Shown here: positions 1-10,406 of the stretch, one piece after another
Layout: every line of letters begins with the position of its first letter
How positions within the stretch are numbered: the first letter of the stretch is position 1
Assembly: GCA_020205615.1 (NCBI GenBank)
Contig: CM035170.1
Span: forward strand, 32,240,123 to 32,304,122
Direction: 5' to 3'
Source: Panax quinquefolius
Lineage: Eukaryota; Streptophyta; Magnoliopsida; Apiales; Araliaceae
DNA: 64,000 nucleotides
Notes under the pieces: model-generated
Databases searched by the model: none
What the model saw: the letters and a program-made list of their open reading frames with translations, nothing else
What the model was told of the DNA's origin: nothing
Made by a program: the position numbers and the translations under genes

Positions 1-1140
1 ATAAATTATTAAAATTACTTTAAAGTCCAAAAAATTATATTTTAATTATTTTAAATATATTTTATAAATATTTAATATTTTTGGAATATTAAAAGTATTT
101 AATTTATTTAATTATAATATTAAATAAATTATTTAAAATGATTTTAATACATAAAAATCATTTAAAATTATATTATGGTATAAGAAAATAATTTAAGTTA
201 TTTTTGATAACTTTTAATATTTTGTGATGAATTTCATTAATTAATTAATATTAATGATAATTAATTTATTTATTTAATATATTAAATAAATTATGAAAAA
301 TAGAATTAATGATTTAAAAATTATAGAAAAATTATTTTAAATGAAAATAAAGTGTTTAAAGATATTTTAAGTTATAAAATATAACTTTTAATATTTAAAG
401 GATAATTTCATTAATAATTTAATATTAATGATATTAATTTAATAATAAATGATATTAAGTTTAATTAATAATTATATTAAATAAATAGTTTAAAAAATGG
501 TTTTATCTATTTAATAATCATTTAAAAGGGAATAAATGAATTAAAAATATTTTAAGTTATAATTAATGACTTTTAATATTTTGATAGATAATGCAAAGAA
601 TATTTCAATATTAATGATAATTATTTAAAATGATTTTAAATGTTTTAATAATCATTTAAGGGTAATATTAATACTTTAAAAGTATTTGAGTTATTATAAA
701 TAACTTTAACCTTTTAGCGATGGTTTCATTAATAGTTTAATATTAATTAAATATTAATGGTAATAGGATGGTTTAATATATAAATCATTTAATAATTCCG
801 GTGTTTGAAAATTCATGATAAATTATAATAAATGTTTAAAAATTATATTAAGTCATTTAAAAATGATATAACTGTTACTTAAATAGTCTAATTAAATACT
901 AAACTTCGATATAGAGTCTTAGACTCGATAATTACCCGATAAAGCCGTCGGTACACTGATATATTTCCGAAATTGATCTGGACTTAGATAATTTGATTAG
1001 ATATGTGTTTATTTGTGATTCAATGGTTGTTAAACATATGTGACAATGTGATTAGGTTATGTCTTTGATTGCAATTGCGATCTTATATGTTTATTGCATG
1101 TTGTTCTAATCGAACGAATTATCTTATTACTGATAGGTGT

Positions 1141-1149
1141 TATATAAAG
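1141..1149 (+). promoter_or_regulatory. Candidate TATA box of A LTR1
   Basis: TATATAAAG in a block (GGTGTTATATAAAGATAGAAC) kept in LTRs 1-4 and 6. It lies about 650 bp before the end of this LTR (1.16 kb in LTR2), so it could mark the U3/R border. No transcript evidence; AT-rich context makes chance likely. Confidence 0.35.
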
Positions 1150-1415
1150 ATAGAACTAAGTTACGAACTGTAAGCAGCGCATCAAGCAAGTATCTTACCT
1201 TTACATTTCCTTTATGCAATGGACATGAGTAAGAAGTTTCAGAATTATATTATTATTATGCTTTATTATTAACCCTATTGTGATATATTCTATATCCGAT
1301 CTTTTTTATCAACATGTTAGTATATGGTAATTCAGATATATATTCTGTTCGTTAATTTCTATATAAGGTTATACAAGTGTCCCCACTTGGATAATCATTG
1401 CATTTAATCACATGT

Positions 1416-1417
<2 letters not shown>

Positions 1418-1451
<34 letters not shown>
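1418..1451. repeat. (TA)n microsatellite in LTR1
   Basis: About 33 bp of pure TA. The same site holds about 78 bp in LTR2, 66 in LTR3, 66 in LTR4, 70 in LTR5 and 38 in LTR6, so it varies from unit to unit. Confidence 0.95.
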
Positions 1452-1452
<1 letters not shown>

Positions 1453-1792
1453 ATGTCTAAGCTATTTGGTCAACTAGACACAAATTTTGAAATATTGTTG
1501 AATATGATCAACCCGAAGGTTCAGACAAGAACAAGTGAAAAGGAAAGCAAACAATATATGTTTAATGGTATCTTTTGTAATAGTTAGACAATATATAGAC
1601 AATGATATGTATTATATATCATGTAAAGAATGTAGTAAATGTTGCGTACTTGGGATTAGACTCGGATAAATGTAAGATAAGTTTGGTATTTATATTATTG
1701 TTATTATTATTAGTATTATTCCGCTCATAGAAATGGTATCGTGAAGCACCGAGTCCGGGTTTCAAGTACCTAAATTTGGGGGCATCACATTA

Positions 1793-1804
1793 TGGTATCA
1801 GAGC
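1793..1804 (+). other. Primer-binding site, initiator Met tRNA (A unit 1)
   Basis: TGGTATCAGAGC, the standard plant PBS complementary to the 3' end of tRNA-iMet, three bases after the LTR end at 1789. It starts minus-strand cDNA synthesis and fixes the LTR border and element orientation. Confidence 0.93.
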
Positions 1805-2226
1805 TTTAGGGTTAAAAACCTTAGGTGGGCTAGACCTTAGGCTATAACCTTAGAACAAAGGGAAACGTTGAAAATATAAATAACTCATATAGAGTTTATA
1901 AGGAGATGAATTGAATAAATTCATCGTTAAACGAAATAAAAGATAACTTGTATAAAACTATTATTTATTGTATGTATATATTAGTTGATAATTAGGATAA
2001 CTGAAGTGTGTAAATGACAGATAACAAAGGATTAGGATACCCTCAAATCATAAAGTAGAAGTCAACCTCCATAACCGAGCCAATATCAAAGCCAACAGCT
2101 GAAATAGAGGCTCACATTGAAAGCTACCTCAATGAGGTGGTTGTTTTGAAAAGTATAGTACCAGACCCTGAAATGATAAGTATGACTGATAGGTAAAGTA
2201 TAGTTAAGGAATATGTGGTCAATGTC

Positions 2227-2267
2227 GAGTTCTTAAACTCATATGTTTGTGGTGAGTTCTTAAACTC
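2227..2267 (+). other. Twin stem-loops in A leader 1
   Basis: GAGTTCTTAAACTC occurs twice (2227-2240 and 2254-2267), each a 5-bp stem (GAGTT/AACTC) around CTTA. The same pair with the same 27-bp spacing is in all five internal domains, between PBS and gag, where packaging or dimerisation signals lie in other LTR elements. A function is inference. Confidence 0.6.
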
Positions 2268-2760
2268 ATAATGTATGGTAAGTTGGACGAACTAGGAGTA
2301 GTTAGGTATGAATGGATTATTGAAGATAATGGGAATAGACAGATTTCTAAGCAATTGATCCTTAGTGGAGGTGTAAGAAATATGTAGTACTAGTATTACT
2401 TAAATATGTATGATTCTAAGTTATGTATATGATAGGTATGTTTGTATAAGGTAATATTTTTCAAATTTTGTATAAGTGGTGGCAGCGATTCCCTAATTTT
2501 GAGTCACAAAGGGATAGAAGATGTTTAAAGCAGTATGTGCTTTGGTATGTCAAGTGTTAGGAATATGAGTCTATGATGGATTAATGAAATAAATTGGTAT
2601 AAAGATAGTAGTTAATTATATGAGTACTGGTTAATGCAGAAAACCAAAATTTTAAAATATATAATATTTTGAATACATGATAAATAAAAAGTTTTGCGTT
2701 AAATGTTCAACGTATACGATAAGGTTTAGTAAGTAAGTGAATGAAGAATAATTTATGATA

Positions 2761-3322
2761 ATGCCGCCAAGACAAAAATGAAACCCAAGGATAGAAGAAC
2801 CTATCAACAAAGTTGGAGGACAACCAGACCGATACAGAATTATGCGAATATGGACGATCAAGCTATGCAGAACGGAATACCAGTCGTGGAAAGATCTTCC
2901 AGATAATCGAACGACAAACGTCAAAGATTTCAAGGCGTTCGTACTGCCTGGATTTAGAGGATCAACTTACTTATAGCAACGTTTGTGATAACTAGGATAA
3001 CGGAGGGACAAAAGATAGTTTTATCACCTATACGATAAAAAAAGGAAAGGAGATAAAGGGCAAGTCTGTGTATTTTAAGTGTGAATCAATGGAGCATAAG
3101 GTGAAAGACTGTTCAAGAAGGAGAAGGGAGGCAAGGAATACGAATACGGGAAAAGGCAGCAGAACATTGGCGACAACGGGACCAACTTCAACAAATGAAC
3201 CAACAGAACCCACCGAAGGAGTCTTCAACATGACCATTCAAGAAACTGTAGCAGCCGGGGATGCAACTCCATGTATTACTCGAATAAATTTTATTTCTTA
3301 TATATTATTTTCTTATATATAG
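2761..3322 (+). pseudogene. gag: A gag remnant 1 (CCHC nucleocapsid)
   Basis: The ATG at 2761 opens MPPRQK and hits TGA at codon 7. The same frame continues after it (NPRIEEPINKVGGQ...), so this is the old gag start. The central capsid part has been deleted: the text jumps from a short DFKAF-type piece to KGKEIKGKSV and the zinc knuckle. Here the knuckle reads YFKCESMEHKVKDC, so its first Cys is Tyr (TGT to TAT). The tail EGVFNMTIQETVAAGDATP resembles the gag-protease joint of Ty3/gypsy chromoviruses and breaks off before the protease DTG. Split in two by a TAG at 2993. Not functional. Confidence 0.8.
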
Positions 3323-3861
3323 TAAATTATTTTGAAGGAGGAAATTGAGTTATATTAGAAATCAATTTTTTGTATGAGCATATAGATAAACATTATGTTG
3401 AATAGTTAAAGATCAGTTCGATCAATTTTGATCGAGATCTACTCACAATGATTGTGTATGCTATGTACCCTGGTATGTATAGGTTTTAAAACGGTGATTC
3501 CGGGGACGGAATCTTTATAAGGGAGGGTGAATGTAACAACCCGATATTTTTTATATAAATAAATCAAAAAAATTTCGTATATTTTTTATTTATTTTAAAG
3601 ATGAGTATTTGTACAAGATAATGTGTGTATGTAATTATGTAATAAATAAAAATATATTTCTTACATGAATGTTTGCAAATAATTTTATTTTTGAATTATT
3701 GATTATTATAAAGTATATTCTTATAATAATTAATTTTACTGTGAAAATATTTTTATTAATTATTTTCTATGAAAACACGATTATTATATTATTTAAATAA
3801 TATATGAAATGATTATAGAATGATTATAATAATTATTTTATTATATGAATTTATTTGTGAT

Positions 3862-3890
3862 TAATTAAGTTATTTATTTTAACTTAATTA
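3862..3890. repeat. Long AT hairpin in A LTR2
   Basis: TAATTAAGTTA (3862-3872) faces TAACTTAATTA (3880-3890) across a 7-nt loop: perfect 11-bp arms. The same arms occur in LTR3 and LTR4. In LTR5 they are one base off at the 5' side, and in LTR6 a deletion removed them. Confidence 0.8.
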
Positions 3891-3930
3891 TTAATGTTAT
3901 ATATAATGAGATAAATCGGATATGGAATCC

Positions 3931-5223
3931 AAACCCTAATTTTTGATTTAGATCAAGGAATGAGAATATTAATATAATAATTTTAATTCGGTGCTATGAA
4001 TATGTACTACATATGTGCACAATGATAATAGTTGTCAATTATGATACATTATTACAAAACTCTAGTATTATTTTAATAAACCCTAATTCGATAGTCAAAT
4101 AAGACTGTAAGAATTCAAGGAATTACGTTATGTTATGAATGTCACGTGTTATGTGGCTTATGATTTATATTGTCGATTTTAACGCTAATTATGGAAAAAC
4201 CCTAGTTAGTAATTTAAGACCCTAATACTAGAAACCCTAATTATTTTGAACCGTAAATAATATTTATGGACTCTAATTGATTAGAAACCCTAATTCGAAA
4301 GTCAATTACGACTTTAAAGAATTTGTTAAGTCATTTTGTAGTCATAATACTATGTTAATGTGTCTAATGCCATTTATTATACATTTATATTTTTATTAGG
4401 AAAAACCTAATTTCTAAACATAAAAACCCAAATTTCTAAATGTTTGAAACCTTAATTAGAAACTCTAATTTAAAACTCACTTTGAGTTTGAAACTGCTAC
4501 GTAACTGCGTGATTACGATTAGGTAAACCCTAATTAATATTTAGAAATATTAAATTTCTAGAAAATCCTAATATTTATATTAGAAACTCTAATATTTAAA
4601 ATTAAACCCTAATTGCTAAATTACCAAAGTTAATAATAATTAGAGATATTAAAACCTAATGTTCATGTATAAATTAATTAGAAAATTAATTTAATTAAGG
4701 AAACCCTAATTTCAATTTTTAGAAACTAAATTTTTTAGTTTTATTTTATTTATTTATTTTTTGTATATTTTTTTTACAAACCCTAGTTGGATAATCCTAC
4801 AATTTGTACTAAACCTTAGGGTTAAACCCTAAAGGTTAAACCCTAAGGGTTTGACAAGTTACAATATTGCCATTAAAATAATTTACCAAATGACTATTTT
4901 TCCCTTATTGCATAATTGTAGCTAGCTTGAACTATTGGCCAACACTTTTGTTGGTTACCAACTCTTGACTTTCCTAGCAATTAAATCTCAGCAAATCAGC
5001 AGCACTCAGCCTTATACAATGTATCTAACACATATATATAGATTGAAAGATAGAGAAAGTTCATTATTTGGCCATTTGAGCACCAATTCTCTACCAAGAC
5101 CATCTCTCTCTAAAACCCATGAAATTATGTAGCAAATCAGTCCCCAAGAACAGCCCCACGAATACCAGTAATAGATCAGGAAGCTAGAATCAAAATTTTT
5201 CTTAGAAAGGTATTAAACCCTAA
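3931..5223 (+). promoter_or_regulatory. Dispersed telo-box (AAACCCTAA) cluster
   Basis: Ten exact AAACCCTAA 9-mers in LTR2, starting at 3931, 4078, 4232, 4284, 4525, 4604, 4701, 4824, 4838 and 5215, plus many one-base variants. They are spaced tens to hundreds of bases apart, so this is not an interstitial telomere tract. Telo-boxes are known binding sites of plant TRB/Myb-type telomere-repeat factors and are linked to Polycomb recruitment; a role here is inference. The cluster is present in LTR2-6, with its 5' part lost from LTR6. Confidence 0.7.
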
Positions 5224-6469
5224 TTCAAAATCTATCCAATGATCCTTTGTTAGATGTTATGATTCAATGTTAAAATATGTTGTTAGTAGTGTACAATGAT
5301 GATCTGGGTTTCTGGATATTAGATCCATAACATCTAGAGGCTCGGATTTGATGATCTACAAAATTTGGAAATTTCATTTTTGATGTCTCACAACCGAATG
5401 TCAGGCCTTGTAGATCTCTGTCTGTGTTTAGTTTTTGTGTTTTAAGTGTTTAATCTTGTAGTATGTCATGAGATCTATACTCTGGAAGTTGAATCTAGGT
5501 CATACCCTGAATAGAAAACATGTTATTCGTGGACAAATGTCGTTGACCGACCATGACCAGACCATTTATGGGTAACCCAGAAATGAATTCTCAGTGTCTG
5601 ACAAGTTATTGAAGACTCTATATCTGTCAGGATTTTGGTGTTTTAAGTTCTTTGTTGAATCCATGTTGAAATATGTTATGTACACTTTTGATATATGTTT
5701 ATAGTACATCTAGATATCAAATAAACTGGACTTAGTGACCGGTCAAACTAGCAGGGTCAACCACAAAAATGGTTTTCTGGGTAACCCAGCAAACCGAAGA
5801 ACACAGTTTCTGACATGCATTGACCGGTCCAGATCTATTGATTCTGTTGATGTTTAGTTGATATTTAGTATTATATCTCATCATTTACATACTGGCTACA
5901 CACTGCACCCTTTATATCACACAAACATTACATGCATTACAAGTTATAGAAGCCCAAAAGTGGACAGTCGAACTGTTCTTCATTTCTGGGTAACCCAAAA
6001 ATGAAGAACAGGTCTGACAGTCTCTTTGAAGGCTCAGATCTCGTTCGTTTAATGGTTGTTGATCATGTTTGTTGTTGCATAATGTAGTCCTCCACTAGCA
6101 CTACAATCTCTGACTAGCAACGTGCCCAGAAACACATTACAATCGTTTTATTTCACTACCAAAGTAGTATATGTCACCTTATCACTGCTATGAATGTTCT
6201 TGAGAGCTCAAGAACACACTAAATGCGACAGTTTACGTCACCGCCAAAGGGCTTTAGTGATGATGACGGTATATATTATTTTCTAAAATTAATTAATTTA
6301 ATTAAATAAATAGAAAAAATAGTTTTAAATTATTAAAAATACAAAATAAATTATTAAAAATTATTTTAAGGTCCAAAAATTATATTTTAATTATTTTAAA
6401 TATATTTTATAAATATTTAATGTTTTTGGAATATTAAAAGTATTTAATTTATTTAATTATAATATTAAA

Positions 6470-7210
6470 TAAATTATTTAAAAATGATTTTAATACATGA
6501 AAAATTATTTAAAATTATATTATGGTATAAGAAAATAATTGAAGTTATTTTTGATAACTTTTAATATTTTGTGATGAATTTAATTAATTAATTAATATTA
6601 ATGATAATTAAGTTATTTATTTAATATATTAAATAAATTATGAAAATAGAATTAATAATTTAAAAATTATAAAAAATCATTTTAAATGAAAATAAAGTGT
6701 TTAAAGATATTTTAAGTTATAAAATATAACTTTTAATATTTAAATGATAATTTCATTAATAATTTAATATTAATGATATTAATTTAATAATAAATGATAT
6801 TAAGTTTATTTATAATTATATTAAATAAATAGTTTAAAAATGGTTTTATTTATTTAAAAATCATTTAAATAGGGAATAAATGAATTAAAAATATTTTAAG
6901 TTATAATTAATGACTTTTAATATTTTGCTAGATAATTCAATAATATTTTAATATTAATGATAATTATTTAAAATGATTTTAAATATTTTAAAAATCATTT
7001 AAGGGTAATATTAATACTTTAAAAGTATTTGAGTTAGTATAAATAACTTTAACCTTTTGACAATGGTTTCATTAATAGTTTAATATTAATTAAATATTTA
7101 TGATAATAGTATGGTTTAATATATAAATCATTTAATAATTCCGGTGTTTGAAAATTTTTGATAAATTATAATAAATGTTTAAAAATTATATTAAGTTATT
7201 TAAAAATGAT
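6470..7210. repeat. Degenerate tandem repeat of hairpins in A LTR2
   Basis: Extremely AT-rich stretch built of about five loosely matching units of 130-200 bp, with repeat starts near 6476, 6655, 6831, 6964 and 7167. Each unit tends to hold an AAATGATTTT/AAAATCATTT inverted pair, an AAGTTAT/ATAACTT inverted pair, and TAATATTAATGATAATTA. The block recurs in every A LTR (for example 1-880, 12950-13720, 30960-31740, 37410-38180, 43730-44500). No coding potential. Confidence 0.65.
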
Positions 7211-7482
7211 ATGACTTTTACTTAAATAGTCTAATTAAATACTAAACTTCGATATAAAGTCTTAGACTCGATAATTACCCGATAAAGCCGTCGGTACACC
7301 GATATATTTTAGAAATTGATCTGGACTTAGATAATTTGATTAGATATGTGTTTATTTGTGATTCAATGGTTGTTAAACATATGTGACAATGTGATTAGGT
7401 TATGTGCTGACTGCGAATTGCAGTACTATGTGTTATTGTATGTTGTTCTAATCGAACGAATGATCTTATTACTAATAGGTGT

Positions 7483-7491
7483 TATATAAAG
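7483..7491 (+). promoter_or_regulatory. Candidate TATA box of A LTR2
   Basis: TATATAAAG, at the same place as in LTR1, LTR3, LTR4 and LTR6. LTR5 lacks it through a small deletion. Untested. Confidence 0.35.
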
Positions 7492-7757
7492 ATAGAACTA
7501 AGTTACGAACTATAAGCAGCGCATCAGGCAAGTATCTTAACTTTACATTTTCTTTATGCAATGGACATAAGTAAGAAGTTTCAGAATTATATTATTATTA
7601 TGCTATATTATTAACTCTATTGTGATATATTCTATATTCGATCATTGTTTATCAACATGTTAGTATATGGTAATTCAAATATATATTTTGTTCGTTAATT
7701 TCTATATATAGTTATACAAGTGTCCCCACTTGGATAACCATTGATTTAATCACATGT

Positions 7758-7759
<2 letters not shown>

Positions 7760-7837
<78 letters not shown>
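7760..7837. repeat. (TA)n microsatellite in LTR2
   Basis: About 78 bp of pure TA, the longest of the six copies in the array. Confidence 0.97.
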
Positions 7838-7838
<1 letters not shown>

Positions 7839-8651
7839 CCGTCTAAGCTATTTACGCCTAGACTTGACTTTTGAAATGTTGTTGAATATGATAAAAACCT
7901 TTTGTATCCAATAAATTTGTTTTGGTTGATTCCATCTAAGTATGAACATCCCGATCATGGGAAAACTTTTATGCGCCCAAGGCGGACCGAGTGAACGATC
8001 CTATCGTTCTTGTAATGTAGTATTAATCAATACAGGGTCCATGGGATGTACACCCTCGTGCCCGTAAGCTATGACGGTTTACAGATGAAGTTCTGCTAAA
8101 CCTTATCGAAAATTTAAAACAATGTTCATAGTATGTCGACTACCCTATATATATAGTCTATACGTAGTTTCAAAAATTTGGGATAAAATTGTTATGTTAT
8201 TATTATCGGTTTAGTTTACTTCACAACTATGAATTCGTTGTAGAAGTGATGTACAAAGAAAACATTTATTTATTTCATCTAATTATGCTTATAATTGTTA
8301 TTACTTGGCTTGGGCACCCAAATGCTTATTCTTGCTTTTACATTAAATGTTTTCATTTAGGCATGATAAACCCAAGGTTCGAGCATAGAACAAGTGAAAA
8401 GGAAAGCAAATAGTATATGTTTAATGATATCTTTTGTAATAGTTAGACAATATATAGACAATGATATGTATTATTTATCATGTAAAGAATGTAGTAAAGG
8501 TTGCGTATTTGGGATTAGACTCTGATAAATGTAAGATAAGTTTGATATTTATATTATTGTTATTATTATTAATATTATTCGGCTCATAGAAATTATATCG
8601 TGAAGCACCGAGTTAGGGTTTCAAGTACCTGAATTTGGGGGCGTCACATTA

Positions 8652-8663
8652 TGGTATCAGAGC
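8652..8663 (+). other. Primer-binding site (A unit 2)
   Basis: Intact TGGTATCAGAGC, three bases after the LTR end at 8648. Confidence 0.93.
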
Positions 8664-9619
8664 TTTAGGGTTAAAAACCTTAGGTGGGCTAGACCTTAGG
8701 CTATAACCTTAGAACAAAGGAAAACGTTGAAAATATAAATAACTCATATAGAGTTTATAAGGAGATGAATTGAATAAATTCATCGTTAAACGAAATAAAA
8801 GATAACTTGTATAAAATTATTATTTGTTGTATGTATATATTAGATGATAATTAGGATAACTTAAGTGTGTAAATGACAGATAACAAAGGATTAGGATACC
8901 CTCAAATCATAAAGTAGAAGTCAACCTCCATAACCGAGCCAATATCAAAGCCAATAGCTGAAATAGAGGCTCACATTGATAGCTACCTCAATGAGGTGGT
9001 TGTTTTGAAAAGTATAGTACCAGACCCTGAAATGATAAGTATGAGTGATAGGTAAAGTATAGTTAAAGAATATGTGGTCAATGTCGAGTTCTTAAACTCA
9101 TATGTTTGTGGTGAGTTCTTAAACTCATAATGTATGGTAAGTTGGACGAACTAGGAGTATTTAGGTATGAATGGATTATTGAAGATAATGGGAATAGACA
9201 GATTTCTAAGCAATTGATCCTTAGTGGAGGCGTAAGAAATAAGTAGTACTAGTATTATTTAAATATGTATGATTCTATGTTATGTATATGATAGGTATGT
9301 TTGTATAAGGTAATATTTTTCAAATTTTGTATAAGTGGTGGCAGCGATTCCCGACTTTTGAGTCACAAAGGGATAACAGATGTTTAAAGCAGTATGTGCT
9401 TTGGTATGTCAAGTGTTAGGAATATGAGTCTATGATGGATTAATGAAATAAATTGGTATAAAGATAGTAGTTAATTATATGAGTACTGGTTAATGCAGAA
9501 AACCAAAATTTTAAAATATATAATATTTTGAATACATGATAAATAAAAAGTTTTGTGTTAAATGTTAAGCGTATACGATAAGGTTTAGAAAGTAAGTTAA
9601 TGAAGAATAATTTATGATA

Positions 9620-10184
9620 ATGTCGCCAAGAAGAAAATGAAACCCAAGGATAGAAGAACCTATCAACAAAGTTGGAGGACAACCAGACCCGATACAGAAT
9701 TATGCGAATATGGACGATCAAGCTATGCAGAACGGAATACCAGCCGCGAAAAGATCTGCCAGATAATCGAACGATAAACGTCAAAGACTTCAAGGCGTTA
9801 AATCAGACGCCAGATTTAGAGGATCAACCGACTGTGAGTAACGTTTGTGATAGCTAGGATAACAGAGGGGAAAAAGATAGTTTTATCACCTATACGATAA
9901 AAAAAGGAAAAGAGATAAAGGGCAAGTCTGTGTGTTTTAAGTGTGAATCAATGGAGCATAATGTGAAAGACTATTCAAGAAGGAGAAGGGAGGCAAGGAA
10001 TACGAATACGGGAAAAGGCAGCAGAACATTGGCGATAACGGGACCAACTTCAACAAATGAACCAACAGAACCAACCGAAGGAGTCTTCAACATGACCATT
10101 CAAGAAACTGTAGCAGCCGGGGATGCAACCCCAGGTATTACTCGAATAAATTTTATTTCTTATATATTATTTTCTTATATATAG
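9620..10184 (+). pseudogene. gag: A gag remnant 2
   Basis: ATG at 9620, MSPRRK then TGA at codon 7, as in every copy. A second in-frame stop follows (AGATAATCG). The zinc knuckle reads CFKCESMEHNVKDY: its last Cys is Tyr. The tail TSTNEPTEPTEGVFNMTIQETVAAGDATPGIT is kept. Capsid centre deleted as in copy 1. Not functional. Confidence 0.78.
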
Positions 10185-10406
10185 TAAATTATTTTATAAA
10201 TTATTTTGAAGGAGGAAATTGAATTCTATTAGAAATCAATTTTTTGTATGAGCATATAGATAAACTTTATGTTGAATAGTTAAAGATCAGTTCGATCAAT
10301 TTTGATCGAGATCTACTCACAATGATTGTGTATGCTATGTACTTCGGTATGTATAGGTTTTAAAACTATGATTACGGGGGATGAGAATCTTTATAAGGGA
10401 GGTGAA

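Larger units (their letters stand above)
1..1789 (+). mobile_element. Family A LTR 1 (3' part, truncated by window start)
   Basis: Aligns by eye with the 3' part of the other five A LTRs (compare 6346-8648). It begins in the AT-rich hairpin-repeat block and ends in GGGGGCATCACA directly before a primer-binding site. It lacks a block of about 490 bp found in LTR2 (roughly 7890-8370): the text passes straight from TTGAATATGAT to CAACCCGAAGG, and both edges of the lost block carry ATGAT, so a microhomology deletion is likely. No coding capacity seen. The 5' part lies outside the window. Confidence 0.9.
1790..3531 (+). mobile_element. Family A internal domain 1
   Basis: Lies between LTR1 (ends 1789) and LTR2 (starts 3532). 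Order: PBS 1793-1804; about 950 bp non-coding leader with twin stem-loops 2227-2267; gag remnant 2761-3322; untranslated tail with a CGATCAA/TTGATCG hairpin at 3419-3434; polypurine tract AAGGGAGGG at 3519-3527, five bases before TGTAACAACC. The GGGGACGGAATCTTTATAAGGGAGGG context is the usual 3' end of plant Ty3/gypsy internal regions. Protease (beyond its first few residues), reverse transcriptase, RNase H and integrase are all absent, so the element needs enzymes from another element. Confidence 0.9.
3532..8648 (+). mobile_element. Family A LTR 2 (full length, 5.1 kb)
   Basis: Best uninterrupted full LTR of the array. Starts TGTAACAACCCGATA after a polypurine tract, ends GGGGGCGTCACA before a PBS, giving TG...CA ends. 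In order: AT-rich 5' block with an 11-bp-arm hairpin (3862-3890); telo-box cluster (3931-5223); a mixed-composition block (about 5400-6270); degenerate hairpin repeats (about 6470-7210); candidate TATA (7483-7491); long TA microsatellite (7760-7837); then a U5-like end. It keeps a 385-bp segment (about 5027-5411) that LTR3, 4 and 5 lack and LTR6 keeps. Short reading frames such as one at 8189-8413 recur in other copies but show no known domain. Confidence 0.92.
8649..10406 (+). mobile_element. Family A internal domain 2
   Basis: Same order as internal domain 1: PBS 8652-8663, leader with twin stem-loops at 9086-9099 and 9113-9126, gag remnant 9620-10184, polypurine tract AAGGGAGG at 10395-10402. 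Very close to internal domain 3: the 354 bases 9440-9793 and 24931-25284 encode identical translations. Their shared variants (AATGTGAAAGACTAT in the knuckle) set these two units apart from 1, 4 and 5, pointing to a recent unit duplication. Confidence 0.9.

Noticed and set aside
4808..4855. Possible interstitial telomere
   Set aside because: Only isolated TTAGGGTT/AACCCTAA motifs, no tandem TTTAGGG run; better read as dispersed telo-boxes.
8189..8413. Hydrophobic 74-codon frame recurring in A LTRs (23683, 32669)
   Set aside because: Recurrence follows LTR duplication; frames differ by indels between copies and LTRs are non-coding by position.
9440..9793. Minus-strand frame repeated identically at 24931-25284 and similarly in units 1, 4 and 5
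   Set aside because: It lies antisense to the A leader and gag remnant and recurs only because the units are duplicates; no domain or codon signal seen.
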